Shown here: one piece after another, positions 11,057-23,384 of the stretch
Layout of the letters: the number at the start of each line of letters is the position of its first letter
How positions within the stretch are numbered: position 1 is the stretch's first letter
DNA from: Pascua guehoae
Taxonomy: Eukaryota; Basidiomycota; Tremellomycetes; Trichosporonales; Trichosporonaceae
Length of the DNA: 64,000 nucleotides
Direction of reading: 5' to 3'
Assembly: GCA_001600415.1 (NCBI GenBank)
Contig: BCJX01000009.1
Span: forward strand, 478,074 to 542,073
The notes under the pieces: model-generated
What the model was told of the DNA's origin: nothing
The model's input: only the letters and a program-made list of their open reading frames with translations
The model's database searches: none
Position numbers and translations under genes: made by a program

Positions 11057-12220
11057 TCAAATGGCCTCGACGCGCGGTACATGGTCGTCGTCAACGATCA
11101 CCATGTGCTGCGGCGGGATGAGCTTCCATTCCTTTTCATCGTATGTACTCGGCTCGCTCGCGACAATGACGTGCTTGCTATGCTCTGATTTAGGCTTTCG
11201 CCCCTGGTGGAAGCGGTGTCCCTTCGCCTCGAGCTGAGGATTACCCTTGTCGGGGTGGCCCTCGTACAGCCTGTTGAGAGTAGCGCCGGCCGTAGTGGAG
11301 AGATAGAGTGACGGCGGCTCGCGAGGGGCTGGCGACGCGTACCGAATGGCGACAAGCGATGAGCCATCGGTCACGACGAGGTTGAGCGCCGAGTGTTCAG
11401 TATCTTCTTTCGCATTGCCGTCTTCTTTTACACACTCTGCAATCCAGTCCTCGAGCTCGGCAAGAATCTCCCTCATGGTCCTGGATAGCGCGTCGGCAGG
11501 GTAGCGTTTCCCGTCGACGAGCTCGGCCCAACCTTTGAATGTCCCGCCGACGAGACGCTCAAAGAAGAGCGCGGCCATGTGTTCGCTGTCGGTCGTGCCG
11601 AGGATGGCCGCGCGGGCGGCAGGGATGCGCAATGAGCTCAAGAGGCGAATCTTGAGAGCGGAAAAGTGCGAGAGGACGCCATTGTGTGCGAACGCATAGC
11701 GGCCAAACAGGAATGGGTGGTTGTTTGTCTCCACCACGGGTGTGAGGCCCTGTGGAAAGTGGTCAGATGTGGCTACCTCGGGACATGAACGGGCTCACTG
11801 TTCCTGCACGAATGTGTGCCAAGAGTCCCTTGGAGCTTGTCCCCGCCGCCAACGACTTGAGATTGAGGTCGTTGAGCGCCGGCCGCGTCGTCTTGTACAT
11901 GACCGGGCGCATCTTGTCGCGGCTCGACTGGGCGGCGCTGCCTTGGGCATCGGGGTCAAACGAGCTTGCAGCCGTAGTCCAGTATGCAACACCAAACCCG
12001 TCAATGTTTGTGTTTGGGTTCGGAGACGTGGGGTCGTCCGATGCCTGGAACTCGATGTGGATGTTGGGCAGGTAGTGGTCGTCGACTATGGAATTGGGTC
12101 AGCTGGAGCGAGGCGCGTTGAAGCATGCTCACTCTGCTTGATCAACGAATGCTTCGGGCGGACAAGGATGTCCTCCAAGAGGCCCTCCTCCTGGGAGACC
12201 AGGCAGAACCAGCGGCACAT
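11057..12220 (-). CDS. DUG3: Class II glutamine amidotransferase, Dug3-like
   Basis: Three exons: 12220-12133, 12085-11799 and 11749-11057, giving 355 residues, close to yeast Dug3. The product begins Met-Cys-Arg-Trp; the Cys2 exposed after Met removal is the N-terminal nucleophile of class II glutaminases. Other marks are GLLAHIRAGT, PFLFGRYAFAHNG and DSEH. Dug3 with Dug2 degrades glutathione by cleaving the gamma-glutamyl bond, so the role is probably cytosolic glutathione turnover. Both introns keep frame and have the local branch-site style, supporting the model. Other class II hydrolases are possible, but length and motifs favour Dug3. Confidence 0.85.
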
Positions 12221-12882
12221 TGTGGGTGACGGAGAGGTAGGCGAATACAGAACAAAGGCAGCGACCACCAAGGACCACCATGAAGGATATGGAGCGCTGC
12301 ACACGAGGACAACATACTTGCAAGACCCGTTCAAAGGATCAAAGGTCCCAAAATATATCAGACGTCATCGATTTCGCGTGGTCCGTTGTTGACATGACGT
12401 ACGCAAGTTGGATGCTCTTGCCGTACGCAGCCCTCGCCACCAAGTCCGAATTAGCTCCATGGCTTTGGTGTCGCGAGGTCGCGTCCAGAGTGCTCACTTC
12501 GAGGACTCTGCTTGCGTTTTGAGATCTTAAGGTCTTTGCACTTTGAGGATTCTGCCCTCCCTCTGACTGACCCCTTGTCGCGCCCGTTGAAGGGTGCTAC
12601 AATCCCATTTTGAGACGGTCCTCCGCGGAGCCGCGGAGCTGTGAAAGTTAGGAATTAATAGCACTAAATGCAGATGCTGCGCCTTTTGTTAGGCCCCAAC
12701 GCGTCCCCAGAGCGCTAACCTTGGTGAAACACCCCCCACGGTGGAGTGCAACAAGTCCAGGGCGTCCGTCGTTTCGACATCGTTGCAGACAAGAAGGGTA
12801 TCGCATATTCATTCGACGTTGTTCACGGAATCTGGGACTATGGCTTGTTCTAACGCTCCTGGAGCTTGTTACGAGTGAGACT
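12221..12882. other. Intergenic: Dug3 promoter and WW-gene 3' region
   Basis: About 660 bp between the start of the Dug3-like gene and the stop of the WW gene, both on the minus strand. A short palindromic run TCCGCGGAGCCGCGGA lies near 12621-12636. No gene is seen. Confidence 0.4.
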
Positions 12883-14108
12883 TTACCAACCACCGCTCTG
12901 GGCGCCGTACGGCGGCCCACCTGCACCGGCCGGGTTCCAACCGCCCTGCTGCTGCTGGTTGCCCCAGCCGCCCTGCTGGGCACTACCGTAGCCGCCTTGC
13001 TGGGCACCGCCATAGCCGCCGGCACCGTAGCCGCCGCTTGCGTTGTTGTCCCAGGCACCGCCACCACCGCCGCCGGGAAGGTCGCGCTTGCCGCCAAAGA
13101 AGCCGCCGCCACCGCCGCCGGCCATGAACGGCGGTGCGCCGTTAGGGCGCGAGTAGTTGTTGTTTTTCTGTTTGTCAGCTCGTCTGTACAGTACAGTGTT
13201 TCAAGGCTCAAGGAACAACGGTCCACCCTAAGGGCGGACGGTCGTCCTGGCGCACGTGCGCAGCACAACACCGACATACCTTGATAAGCTTTCCAATGAC
13301 CGAGCCAGCAAGCGCCATACCGGCGCCGGCGGCCATACCCTGTCCGACGCCCATACCGCCGGGCTTGCCAAAGAGCTTGCTCGCAATGCCACCCATGGCC
13401 GCGCCGCCAATGACGGTGCCGAGGCCGCGCTCGCCGGGCTGTGCGTTGGGGTCGCTCATACCCGGGTCGTCAATGGCGCGCGAAACGGCCTGGGTGCCGC
13501 CGTTCTCGGAAACAAACTTCTGCGCCGCGAGCTGTTCGGGGTGCGCCTGGCCTGGTGGGACGCCGGGGTGCTCCCACTGGATCGTCGGGGGGTTGGTCGT
13601 GGCGTTGATCTGGTGGTCAGCGTTGGAGCTTGGGTGCGTGGGAGAGAGGCGGGCATAGGGGTGGGGATGGGTGCGAAATGGGCGCGTCTGTGCCCGGTGA
13701 CAACCGGCTGGGTTACTTCCCCAGTGTGGCAGACAGGACAGTGAGACCAGTCCATGCCGCCATGGAACGTGGGAGCCACTCGGCCAGAATCCACCAGCGA
13801 ACACGCGTCTCCAAAACTCGACTCACGTAGTAGAAGGTCTGGTACTGGTCGTCAAACTCGCGCTGCCAAGGTGCCGGCAGGTCGTCGGCAGGCCCACCGG
13901 GAACGACGGGGGGTCCTGAGGGAGGCGCATTGGTTGGCTGGCCATACTGTTGCTGGCCGCCGTACTGCTGCTGGCCGTAGCCCTGCTGCTGACCGTACGA
14001 TGACTGGTCCTGTCCCCAGCCGCCCTGCTGCTGGCCGCCGTAGGGGACCGTCTGTTGGCCGTAGTAGCCCTGGTTCTGGTTCTGTTGTCCGTAGCCTCCG
14101 CCGTACAT
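12883..14108 (-). CDS. WW-domain protein with Gln/Gly-rich ends and glycine-zipper segment
   Basis: Three exons fit: 14108-13827, 13609-13280 and 13167-12883 (298 residues). The first 65 residues are low-complexity Gly/Gln/Tyr (YGQQ repeats), prion-like in composition. A WW domain follows at about residues 77-110: LPAPWQREFDDQYQTFYY is joined by splicing to INATTNPPTIQW, giving both signature Trp residues. Residues 150-205 contain regularly spaced glycines (GTVIGGAAMGGIASKLFG), a glycine-zipper-like helix that may insert in or bind membranes. The C-terminus is again Gly/Gln-rich. WW domains bind proline-rich partners; the partner is unknown. The 217-nt first intron is long for this locus. Confidence 0.8.
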
Positions 14109-15331
14109 GGTGATGGATAGATGTGGGTGTGAGTAAAAGTTGTGAAGGAGAGTGTTCGATGTGTGAGAGGGATGTTGGGCTGCGGGGTCGCAGCGGTCTT
14201 ATATGTACGTGGCGGGAATGGCGTCTAGAGTGGGTTGAGCCATGACGTGGTTGTGGCGATAAGGTTCCGTTCCGCAGTAATTAGCCACACTACACCGCCT
14301 TGGCGTAGTTCTGGGCACTACCCCATCGCAGCATTTCGGCACAGCCACAAGCGCAGGCGCAGATGCGCGATGCCAAGGGCGGGCACAACGGGCATTCCAA
14401 ACGCGATGAACAATAATAATGCATCCGCGACCCCTTGAATGCCACAGTATGCACAGCGCGAATAATCTCATCCGATCTGCGGATCTGCGGGCGGTGCACG
14501 GCAATCGGGGCGCAATCGGAAAATCGATTATCCACGCTTGGTCATCCAAACACGCGTGCATGTCACGTCACGACACGTACCAGAGATCAGAGAGCGATGC
14601 GATGCTTGGTAGTAGCCCGGAAATCACTCAGGGCGGTGCACAGTGTCTCAAGTACTGTGCGCGTCGGATTATCATCCTTCCTTGCACGCCACCGGCCCCC
14701 GCCCTGTCAGCACTCGGCAACTCTCGGGAGCGGCTAACAAACCACCGGCCGCCGCTTGCATCGCATGCATTGCATGCATCTGACATGGTCCAGGTCGTCT
14801 ATCATCCAAGTCAGACAAAGACATGATCGGAGTGGCGGTGGGCACTGCTTTCATCTCGACGAGGCTGAGACAATATCGAGGGCAGTAACGGGATGTCCTG
14901 GCCAACGGCCTGGGGTGTTATCCACCCCGGTGCTCCCTCGCTGCGCCCACAGTAAGTAAGCAGGCCGAGAAAACAAGTATCACAGGCTGTTGCATCAACT
15001 GGACGGTTAGCAAAAGGTAGCTGGAGGCTGCGCCAGGCTGGAACGTCAAGTTCGGCTTACGTTATCGTTCACTCTCAACGCGGGGTCCCCGCAATGGTCT
15101 CACCAATGACGTCATGATAGTTGGCCTGAGCTGGGACGTTGTCTACCAGCTCCACCGACCTCGAGATTCTAGTGACACTACTCCAATCAGTATGCGCAAC
15201 TCCCAGCCGGCTTCCATTGCAACAAGGCCGCCTGCGTCAAACTACTGTGACACAACAAAATTGATTCATTCATTCAACGGCCAGCACGTTGCCTTGCCGC
15301 ACACACATAGATTCACAGGTCCTTTTTTTAC
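14109..15331. other. Intergenic region without genes
   Basis: About 1.2 kb upstream of the WW gene and downstream of the carboxylesterase. Only short overlapping open frames are present. A repeated GCATGCATTGCATGCAT stretch lies near 14763-14779. No tRNA or gene is supported. Confidence 0.4.
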
Positions 15332-17512
15332 TTATACGGCGACGACGATACCCAGAACAATCGCGATAGTGAGGGCAAGGAGAGGGTCACCGATACCCGC
15401 CGTGGCTCCGCTGTTGTTCGAGCCAGAAGGCGAGGAGCTGTCGGGAGCGAAGGGGTTGGTGGGAGTGGCGTTGGCGGGTGCCTCTCCGAGGGTAGTGACC
15501 GTCTCGTTGCTGAACGACTGCCACCAGAACGGGACCTCTACACCCCAGAAGTCGGCGGGACATTCGGGGATACCGTGGCCGCCGCCCAGGTTGGCAATGT
15601 CTGCGATGGAGCTGTTCGAGGTCCACTGCGGCCAGGACAGACCACCGGCGGTGGGATCGCCGTGCTTGATAAACGACGACCAGTAGTTGCGGATAGACGG
15701 CTCCCACTCGGTGTAATTGCCCGTGTTGTTGGGTGCCGTCGCGAACGTCGGGTACACGTCAGACTGCCGTCAGCTGGGGCCATCCAGTTTGAGGTATACT
15801 CACACCATGACACACGACACCCTCCTCGAAACAATAGCTACCCTTGGCGGCGAATGGGTAAATGACTCCCTGGTTCCACTCTGCCAGGTAGACCTTGACA
15901 CCCTGCGCCGCCCATTTGGTGGCCATTTGACGGCTCGAGCAGCGCCACCCAAAATCGGTCATAATAAGCTCGAGTGTTGTGCGGAGGCCATCCGGTGTCT
16001 CGACGAGTGGGTAGTGGCCAGAGTTGATGATCATGTCGGTCTCTGTTTCGTTCATGAGGACCTCCATGATTCCAGCCTTTACGCCGGCAGTGCTGGCAGT
16101 CGTCTGGGTTCTCACCGCCTGTTGGACAATGTATCCAGACTCGTTACGCGTCAACGTTATCATGAGAGGCACCGAGCTAAAGTTCAAAAGGTTGGACGCG
16201 TTGTGAAAGAGGGCGTTGGTGGGGTCCACAGGAAGGGTGACGGTTCCGAACTGAGGTTTGAACACTGGGCTCTCAGCAAGCGAGTTGTTTGTTGAGCGGG
16301 CGGGCGGGCGTTTCCATGCTTACCTTCGCCATACGTAATGCCTGGGATGTCGCTGGGGCCAACGGCATTCACATGCTCCTGCATCGCCATGATGGTGTCG
16401 ACCGACACGTTGGTCTGGTAGCAGGCAAAGTCGGTGCAGTTGGAAAAACTTGCGTTGCCATAGATCATGTCTTGGAGGCCAGCTGTCTGGTTGGGCGATG
16501 TGGTGCCCACCGACTGAACTTGTCAGTTACACGTACAGCCTCGACTAGGATTAATTAGTCTTACAAAAGGGGCCGACTGCATGATCATGCCGTGGAAGAG
16601 TCCCTTTGCCTTGGGGGTGCCCCAGAGTGCCTGGATCATGGAGGCTCCGGCCGACTGGCCGCCAATCGTGACCGCCGAAGGGTCACCACCGACAGAAGCA
16701 ATGTTGTCGCGCACTACTGATAGAGCGAGGACGGTGTCGAGCAGGGAATAGTTTGGGTCTGCTGCCGAGGGCGCATTCTTGGGCGGGGTAAACCCCAAGA
16801 TGGCGAGGCGATACTGTGAAAAGACAGTGATGTAATTCTCCTCGACAGCATTCACTGAGCCGTTCAAGCCATCGTCCGATGCCGAGCCTTGATAATAAGA
16901 GCCGCCGTGAAGGCTGGTGTGAGCTTTGTCTGTGGGACAAGCGAGAAAAACATCCACCACGTTCACTCAGACACACAGCCCAGCCCGCAACTTGTTGACA
17001 TACCACTCGCACTTGTGGAACCCACATAGCTTTGACCAACTCACAAGAATAAGACAGGAAGGCTCGAGTTTGCAGTCACATTCTGCGGCGTGTAGACTGT
17101 AAAGAAGAGGCAGTCCTCGTCCATGGTGCGGTTCTCGATCATACCGGCAAGCGTCTGGGGCTGAGGGCACATGGGCGGAAAGGCATCGGCCGCGACACCG
17201 CTAAGTTTGTAAGCACAGAGTAAGGTACAGGCGAGACGGTCCGCCGAGCGGTCCGCCGTTTGTGCACACTACTCACGACTGGTTGGCCGAGGGAACAGAG
17301 TACTCCCAGCGGCGAGCTTCGCCGTAACGGATCGTGTAGCGGCATGCACCCCCGTCGACTGTTCCAGTGATGTTGGTTCCGTTCCACGCGGCTACGCAGC
17401 TGCCATCGCGGGGAACGAGTGTACGCTCCACCAGCGGGGTAGCAAACGCCAACGCGGGTGCAAGCGCCGCGACAAGGGCGACCACGGTTGAGAAGAACTT
17501 GAGTTTAACCAT
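15332..17512 (-). CDS. Secreted, probably GPI-anchored type-B carboxylesterase
   Basis: Six exons give about 607 residues: 17512-17277, 17200-17045, 16913-16565, 16513-16324, 16264-15804 and 15763-15332. It opens with a signal peptide (MVKLKFFSTVVALVAALAPALA). Family marks in order: EDCLFF, an oxyanion-hole HGGSYY built across an exon junction, the nucleophile elbow GGQSAGA, and HGSDVYPTF with the catalytic histidine built across the last junction. Many N-x-S/T sites suggest glycosylation. The C-terminus has a small-residue omega region then a hydrophobic tail (DPLLALTIAIVLGIVVAV), typical of a GPI signal, so the enzyme should sit on the cell surface and hydrolyse esters. All six exons agree in frame. 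Confidence 0.87.
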
Positions 17513-18430
17513 GTATGTGAGCAGGGGTTGAGGACACGGGGGTCGAGAAGTTGCTCACATCCTGACTTGGCTTATGAGGGAAGTAAGACTCTTTCTGAGG
17601 ATACTCTTACTCGGGCATCAGCAGGCTATCGACCTCCCCCACGAGAATGAACCTCATCTGACCTATGTTCTGGCCGGCGAAGGCAGTAGCCGTTGAGGGG
17701 ATGAGGGGAGACAGACCTCGGCAACTTGAGGGTGGGCCCCACATGGTGCAATGTGCATTACGCGAAGGGATGCAATGGGCCCCGACTGTGCACCACTCTG
17801 TCGGAACTCCAAGGTACACATTGCTTGCTTGCTTGTTCGGGTTTAGCATGGGAATCATACAGATGCTCCATAAATGCCATGCGGCGATGGCCGCCACCAC
17901 TCACTGACCTTCAAACTGCGCCCAGCACTGCTCACCATAACCAAAATTACATTCCACAGGACATGTCCATCGGTGCGCGCGCCGCAATGTTACTCCCTAA
18001 TTGGATATCAATGTCACGGCTCCCTGTCATGTCAATTCCGAAAGGGCGGGACGAGGAGATCGACCTGGATTGACCCCACAAGTCACACGACTTGCAGGCC
18101 CGACTCGAACCAGCCGTGGTAGTGTAATGTAGTCTCTCCAATCCCTCATCCTCCCTCGCAACTCTTTTCCAGTTCATTACTCCGGGGCACGTCGGGATCC
18201 AGAGTCAACTGACGCTCCTCACGTGTCCAGGCACACAACACACCACATTTGAAATAGCGTCCCGCCGTTTCGGATCCTCGGCGTCATGTTATTATTGTCT
18301 TGGCCTCACCCCATCACTCACAAACCACACCCGCTCTCTCAGTCGAGCCACGCAGCCCCCACCTTTAACGCTCCACCACGCCCCCGCATCCCCCCAACGC
18401 CCGCACATTCCCTCCCTCGGCCCGACCTAG
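17513..18430. other. Divergent intergenic region
   Basis: Promoter space for the carboxylesterase (leftward) and the small HWAL protein (rightward). Open frames are short and non-coding in appearance. No repeat or RNA gene is seen. Confidence 0.4.
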
Positions 18431-18969
18431 ATGCCGACCACTGAAGAGCGGCTCTATGTCGCGCTGAAAGACCGAGACGATGCGACTCGGAGGTGAGCTC
18501 TCGTCCGGCACACAAATCTCCCGCTTACCGGGTACACAGTTTCCACTGGGCGCTATGGTCTGGACCCGAGGACAAGAAGGGTGATAAATACGGGACACTG
18601 TACCCCGCGACGGACGGCGAGCCGACCACGGGGATTTGGCGAGTGGAGCGCCTCGAGGGATACGGAACAGGAAACACGGGCAAGGAGATTGCGCGGGTCT
18701 TGATTGGAAAAGTAGAGGATCCAGAGCAGCTGAATGACATTCTCACCACGGTGCCCATGTCGGACCCGCCCAACTGCAGGCTCTGGCTCCGTGACGCCAT
18801 CAGCACACTCGCCGACAATCCACGAGTGATGGACACGGCCATCCTCGACTGGGCGGCTATCGAGCGCAAGGGCTGGGAGTTTGCGACCGAGGCGTTCAAC
18901 CAGGGGTGGTTTGATTCGGACTGGGTGGCGACCTGGGATCTGCTCGAAGACAGGCGGACGAGGCCATAG
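18431..18969 (+). CDS. Small protein of the fungal 'HWAL' family, function unknown
   Basis: Two exons, 18431-18492 and 18540-18969, joined by a 47-nt intron, give 163 residues. After splicing the protein reads ...SFHWALWSGPEDKKGDKY..., the pattern of a basidiomycete family of small unknown proteins with HWAL followed by a short basic loop and a GTLYP/IWRVER beta region. The rest is helical with conserved-looking CRLWLRDAI and WDLLED segments. No signal peptide or membrane segment is present, so it is probably cytosolic. Family membership is from memory of the motif and is tentative; no activity is claimed. Confidence 0.65.
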
Positions 18970-19354
18970 GTTGGTGCTGAATGAGGTGCAGGCAGAGTTT
19001 GAACAGGATGCCAAGTCTCAATGTTGCATAGCCACTGGTACGCTTGTGGTGGTACGCCGGCTGAAGCCCAGTTGAACGCTGAGTTGTCATGTCTTGTTGC
19101 CATTGTGGAGGAGGAATGGCGTTCGACAAGACGGCATAGTCGGCGGCATCACTGGGCCCAACACTCGCCCCTTTGGCTCCGTCTATACGACTGCAGCAAC
19201 GGACTCCTAACATGAGAAGCTTATCCATCCTCAATACGCAGGCTGGTCTAGTGGTAACCCTCTCTGATGGTGATGCAAAGACTCCCCGCAGACACAGGAT
19301 GTTCTTAATCTATGCTGACGTCCTACCGTACACCCAGTTCATTGGTAATGGTAT
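18970..19354. other. Convergent intergenic spacer
   Basis: Lies between the stops of two convergent genes. A tRNA A-box-like TGGTCTAGTGG occurs near 19246-19256 but no matching tRNA can be folded. Confidence 0.4.
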
Positions 19355-20307
19355 CTACTTGAGAGTGCGGAACGCCTCGGATGGGTTCGAAGCAATACGA
19401 CGATCAATGGCATGGAGCGTTTCCGCGTCGACCTCGAGCCGTGGGCCAAGCCACGTCGCGCGCGTCGTGTGATCGCCAGCCTGGTACCCAGTGTTGGGGT
19501 GGATTAAGACACTGCAAGGCGGGTGAGTATACCTCTCTGGGTATCTGGCGCAGCGCTTACGACAGGGGTCCACGGTTCTCCACGAGGTACGACAAGAGTG
19601 CGCCGAGCTGCTCGGTGCTGAACACGTCTACCTCGAACATTGGCAGGGGCTGTGTTGTGAGTGTTATGGAAGGAACGGCAATCTTGGGGCGTTTATGAAC
19701 GGTTTCCCTCAGGATGAGGGGTTGTAGAGCGCTTTGCGTGGAACTCCCTCCCCTCCCCCCCTTCCCACCAATCCCACCAAGGGTCATCCTGGAGAGTACG
19801 ATTCCCGGGGGGTCTGACCAGAAACCTACGTGTGGTCCAATAGGCACGTCCCAGAAGCGATACACCTTGAGCTCGGGGAACTCGCGTCGAATCGCCGCAT
19901 GGAGGCTGCGAGCGTACTCTTTCTCGCCGAGGTTGTTGGGCTACGACGTGAGCAGCTTTCCCTCAGCTCGTTCAGTACTGTAAAACCTCACTCACCTTGT
20001 AGTAGATGTGCACGTCCCAGTTACTCTTCTGGCCGGGCCTCACCTCCCGCCCCCGATACAGTGGCCCGTACGCCGGGCTGAGAGCACCGTCAGGACGGGG
20101 CGGGTTGGTGTGTTGCCCACGGCCAGTCGGGTTGGGTGAGACCTCGGTAGAGAGCGGGGGCAGGTTGTCGGTCGGGAAAGAAACGCGTGGCTTTCCATAG
20201 TCGACGAGGTACTGTTTGATCTCGTAGATGCCCGGGTTGGGGTTGGGGACTTCGACGCCGTCATTCCAGATGGTCGCTGGTGGTTTGGGCAGGGTGTCAG
20301 CCGTCAT
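19355..20307 (-). CDS. DOPA 4,5-dioxygenase family protein (PF08883-type)
   Basis: Four exons, 20307-19996, 19940-19830, 19649-19561 and 19511-19355, give 222 residues. Splicing restores the family pattern: NWDVHIYYK, then ARSLHAAIRREFPELKVYRFWD, then PIGPH joined to PLPMFEVDVF, then LSVLIHPNTG and DHTTRATWLG. The repeated His residues are the likely metal ligands. Members cleave catechol rings such as DOPA (the fungal betalain/muscaflavin enzyme) or are of unknown substrate. The N-terminal 85 residues are Pro-rich and not part of the domain. The intron between PIGPH and PLPM is 180 nt, longer than the rest. Metabolic role is not shown by its neighbours. Confidence 0.83.
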
Positions 20308-21070
20308 GCTGCTTGGGAGTGCTCGGGAGGTGAGGTTGCAGAGAGGACAGTCTGTCTGTTATTTATCGCAATGCGTTGATAGCGGTAAGAATGTCTGGTG
20401 GTTTCAGAGGGATGGCCACAATCCGTGTTTGATGACGCCATGCAGGAGGTCAAACGCTATGATCAGTGAGAATGACGCAACTCGTGGTTTTGCAACATGC
20501 AATAGCTGGTCAAACCTCGGCCCGAGCCGAGACACCATCCGCAGCACACACAATCTACAGTATCCATAATACCGTCCCGTCTGTGTAACTTGGGTTACCT
20601 AGCCCAACCTCTGACGTTGACAGACCTTTACTGTCAGTGCCGCCCAACTGTGGTGCTCCATCCCGGGAGGGTCCGACACCATCAAGGACGTGATTTCAGT
20701 TCACCGCAATGTGTAACGGATGTGGAGAGGTGGTGCACACTGTATTGGCGAGTGGGCGAGTAGTCGAGATGGGGGAGCACTGTACACTTCTCGTAGGTGA
20801 GGGCATGGGGCAGAGGTCTCTAAGTCGACTGCTCAAGGGTGGTTTGGACTGCAGCCGCGCGCCCCAAGGCGCTACGAATGTTAGGGAGTATATATACTCC
20901 TAGAGTCAGCAATCTGTGAGTGCAGGCCAACGTCGACGAGACTTGTAAGTGCGAGGGTCAAAAGGGATTCCTGCAGAGGGGGTGATGTTTGTTCAGATGG
21001 TGAACGCACCCCCGGTGGGGGCCAGTGTCCTACATTACTACTACCTTCTTCCTTTAGAGGAGTTGGGCAT
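20308..21070. other. Intergenic region
   Basis: About 760 bp: promoter of the DOPA-dioxygenase-family gene and 3' flank of the PI-PLC-like gene, both on the minus strand. No gene or repeat is supported. Confidence 0.4.
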
Positions 21071-21949
21071 CTACCTAAAGTTTGAGTCGACGAGGGCCCT
21101 GGGCATCTTCCAGTTGTCGTCTTCGGCGTAGTCGAGAACGACGACACCGCAGCCCTTCTTAAAGCCGCCGTCGACGCCGCCGGCCATCATGGCGCGGGCG
21201 ACTGGCTGGGGCCAGACCTGGGCGTCGAAGAAGTTGGAGCCCGAGGTAAAGTTGAGGAAGAGTTTGTCGTCCTTTGTCTCGTTGTACGACGATGCCTTTT
21301 CGAGCATGCGCTTGACGCAGTCAATCTTCTTGGGCAGGTCGTCGGTGGACTTGACCTCGCAAAAGTCCTGGACGTTGAACGCGCCTCGGTCGTCGTCGGC
21401 CGTGTTGTAGCTCCAGCCGGCCGCGTCGATGCCGCCCATCTCGTTGCGGCGGTTCTCGTTGTTGACGCGGAAGCGGCGGAACAGAATGACCTTGCCGCGC
21501 GCCTCGCCAACGCGGGGGAGATGAGTACCGAGGTACCACTTGTCCTTGCGCTGGCTGATGTGCTGGTCCCAGATGGCGTCGGGGAATTGGTCGCCCTCCC
21601 ACTTGCCCGAGCCTTCTTGCTTGAGCGACACGATCACCGCCTCGCGCGGGTTGCGGTCCAGGAAGGCGTAGACCTCGTTGAGCGCATCGCTAAACTTGAG
21701 CGGGAACGGAATCTTTACTGGAAAGTTGCCGTGGACAACCGTCAGGTCGTTGCCGATCAGGTTGTGGCCGACGCGAAAGTCGAGGAAGCGGACGCCGTGC
21801 TCGAGCTGATCCGTGATGGATGCGCCCTGGCACTGCACACTGGGGAGGGCCGTGTGGCACGCTGCCGAGTTGTGTGTTCCGGGGATCGACAGCTTGGAGA
21901 TCCTTGTGTCGTCCGAAACCTCGCCGAGCCAGCTGTTGTAGTTGACCAT
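21071..21949 (-). CDS. Phosphatidylinositol-specific phospholipase C X-domain protein
   Basis: Single exon, 292 residues from the ATG at 21949; a longer in-frame start at 21997 adds only a Pro/Ser leader. The domain begins almost at once: SKLSIPGTHNSA carries the first catalytic histidine and LTVVHGNF the second, with RFLDFRVG and REAVIVSLKQEGSG between and after, as in small bacterial-type PI-PLCs. It should cleave phosphatidylinositol or GPI-type lipids to a cyclic phosphate and diacylglycerol without calcium. There is no signal peptide and no PH, EF-hand or C2 domain, so it is not the eukaryotic PLC-delta type. Confidence 0.82.
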   Translation of the reverse strand: MVNYNSWLGEVSDDTRISKLSIPGTHNSAACHTALPSVQCQGASITDQLEHGVRFLDFRVGHNLIGNDLTVVHGNFPVKIPFPLKFSDALNEVYAFLDRNPREAVIVSLKQEGSGKWEGDQFPDAIWDQHISQRKDKWYLGTHLPRVGEARGKVILFRRFRVNNENRRNEMGGIDAAGWSYNTADDDRGAFNVQDFCEVKSTDDLPKKIDCVKRMLEKASSYNETKDDKLFLNFTSGSNFFDAQVWPQPVARAMMAGGVDGGFKKGCGVVVLDYAEDDNWKMPRALVDSNFR

Positions 21950-22474
21950 GGTGGATGGATGGGTGGATGGGAAGGTGGATGGTAGCGAAGAAGCCAAGTC
22001 TCTTCGTACAGGTCACGTCAGGTTATGTAGTTGACCTGGAGATCGTCCGGGTCCCGGTCACGATGGCTTGGGTCGGCTTTGGCTCTCGATTGCACCTCGG
22101 CAACCGGCCAACAGCGGGCGGACCGGCACATCAAGGGCGACAGCCATGCATGGCCCTCCAGAGGCCCAATGAAGGGATTGAGAGACAGACTTTGCAAAGG
22201 GCAACTGCGCGCAGCGCACTCCGACATGGGCAAGCCAAGCCAGCAACCAGCACCCGCGCAGCAACCCAGTTTCTTGGCCTTTTGCAAGCCAAGCCCTGGC
22301 GCGCATCCTGGCACGAGGCGTTGAAACACTAACCATGTTTACGTCATAGTTGCCGCTTGGGGCATCATTTAAAAATAGATGGTAACAATAGGCACGTTAG
22401 CGTCAACCTGGGCCGACACGCCTAGGCCAACGCTGGGCTTGTAGGCGTGCTCTGTACGCTTGGGTCGGATCACC
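21950..22474. other. Intergenic region left of the retrotransposon
   Basis: Promoter space of the PI-PLC-like gene. The A/C-rich composition of the retroelement begins near 22475; a GATCAC at 22468-22473 is echoed beyond the element at 26526-26531. Confidence 0.4.
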
Positions 22475-22795
22475 TATGCAATAGGGCCATCAGCGCCATC
22501 AAACAAGGTGTAGGCGAAGGATTCTTCAATATCAATCGACAAGAAATCCAAACTATGATTTCCCCCTTCACCAACATGACACTCCCCGTCCTCCAAACCA
22601 CAAGACGAAGACTCATAAAAACCAAAAACACGATCGAACGCGAACTCATCCAAAAACAACACGACCGCATTCTATGAAAAGACACCACCCACACCATTAA
22701 AACAGGAGCCATCAAACGATGGAACCCCAACGCATGCACCGTAATCTCCCCAACAGTCACAAACCCCGAAACTCACGAATGTCACGATCTGGACG
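22475..22795 (+). pseudogene. 5' fragment of retrotransposon ORF2 (pre-RT linker)
   Basis: In the frame that includes 22447, the translation contains TIERELIQKQHDRIL, then a TGA, then KDTTHTIKTGAIKRWNPNAC, the kind of basic linker found between endonuclease and RT domains in LINE ORF2. A/C-rich strand bias matches the downstream RT frame. The stop and the loss of continuity after about 22795 make it non-functional. Confidence 0.6.
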
Positions 22796-23384
22796 ACTTA
22801 GTCGTTTCTACGCGGTGTTGAAATCATGTGACCGACAATCACGTGACGTCACGATTGCCACCCGCACGGTTTGGTTCGCCACTCGAGACAACAAGCGACA
22901 AGAAATCATGCACGTCGCCTTGACAGCACACAATACACGCTTCACGACGCCTCGCGAAGCACACACGCCATACTGTCGCCCGTGCATGTCGGCGCTACTA
23001 CTAGAGGCTCTACCGCCGACCCAGAGCGCCACGCTTGTAGACCAGGCCTAACTNCGTATCCCCCGCGCAGCTCCTGCTTGTACGCTCGCTAGGGTACTTA
23101 GTTCAGCGCCGTCCGTAGTTTGTATCTCCAAGCCATGCAACTACAAGTCTAGTCTCGACAACCAGTTGCCTCGGCACTTGCTCCCTCCGACACCTCCGCG
23201 GCGCCACCTCCGTCTCCNCTCCGTCCTTCCGTCCTTCNGCNTCCCCCTCCNCGTGCGTGTCGCAGCAACCCCCTGGCCCCGGCGCCTTCCTCTAGGTCGT
23301 CAATCCCGTGAGTCCGACGCCGTCTTGCAGGCCGAGACGGAGTCGCGGTGCTAGGTTTGTGTTCGGTTCCCAAGCCTTCACCGT

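Noticed and set aside
19240..19400. tRNA gene with A box TGGTCTAGTGG and B-box-like GGTTCGAAGC
   Set aside because: The boxes are about 137 bp apart, and no acceptor, D or T stem can be paired.
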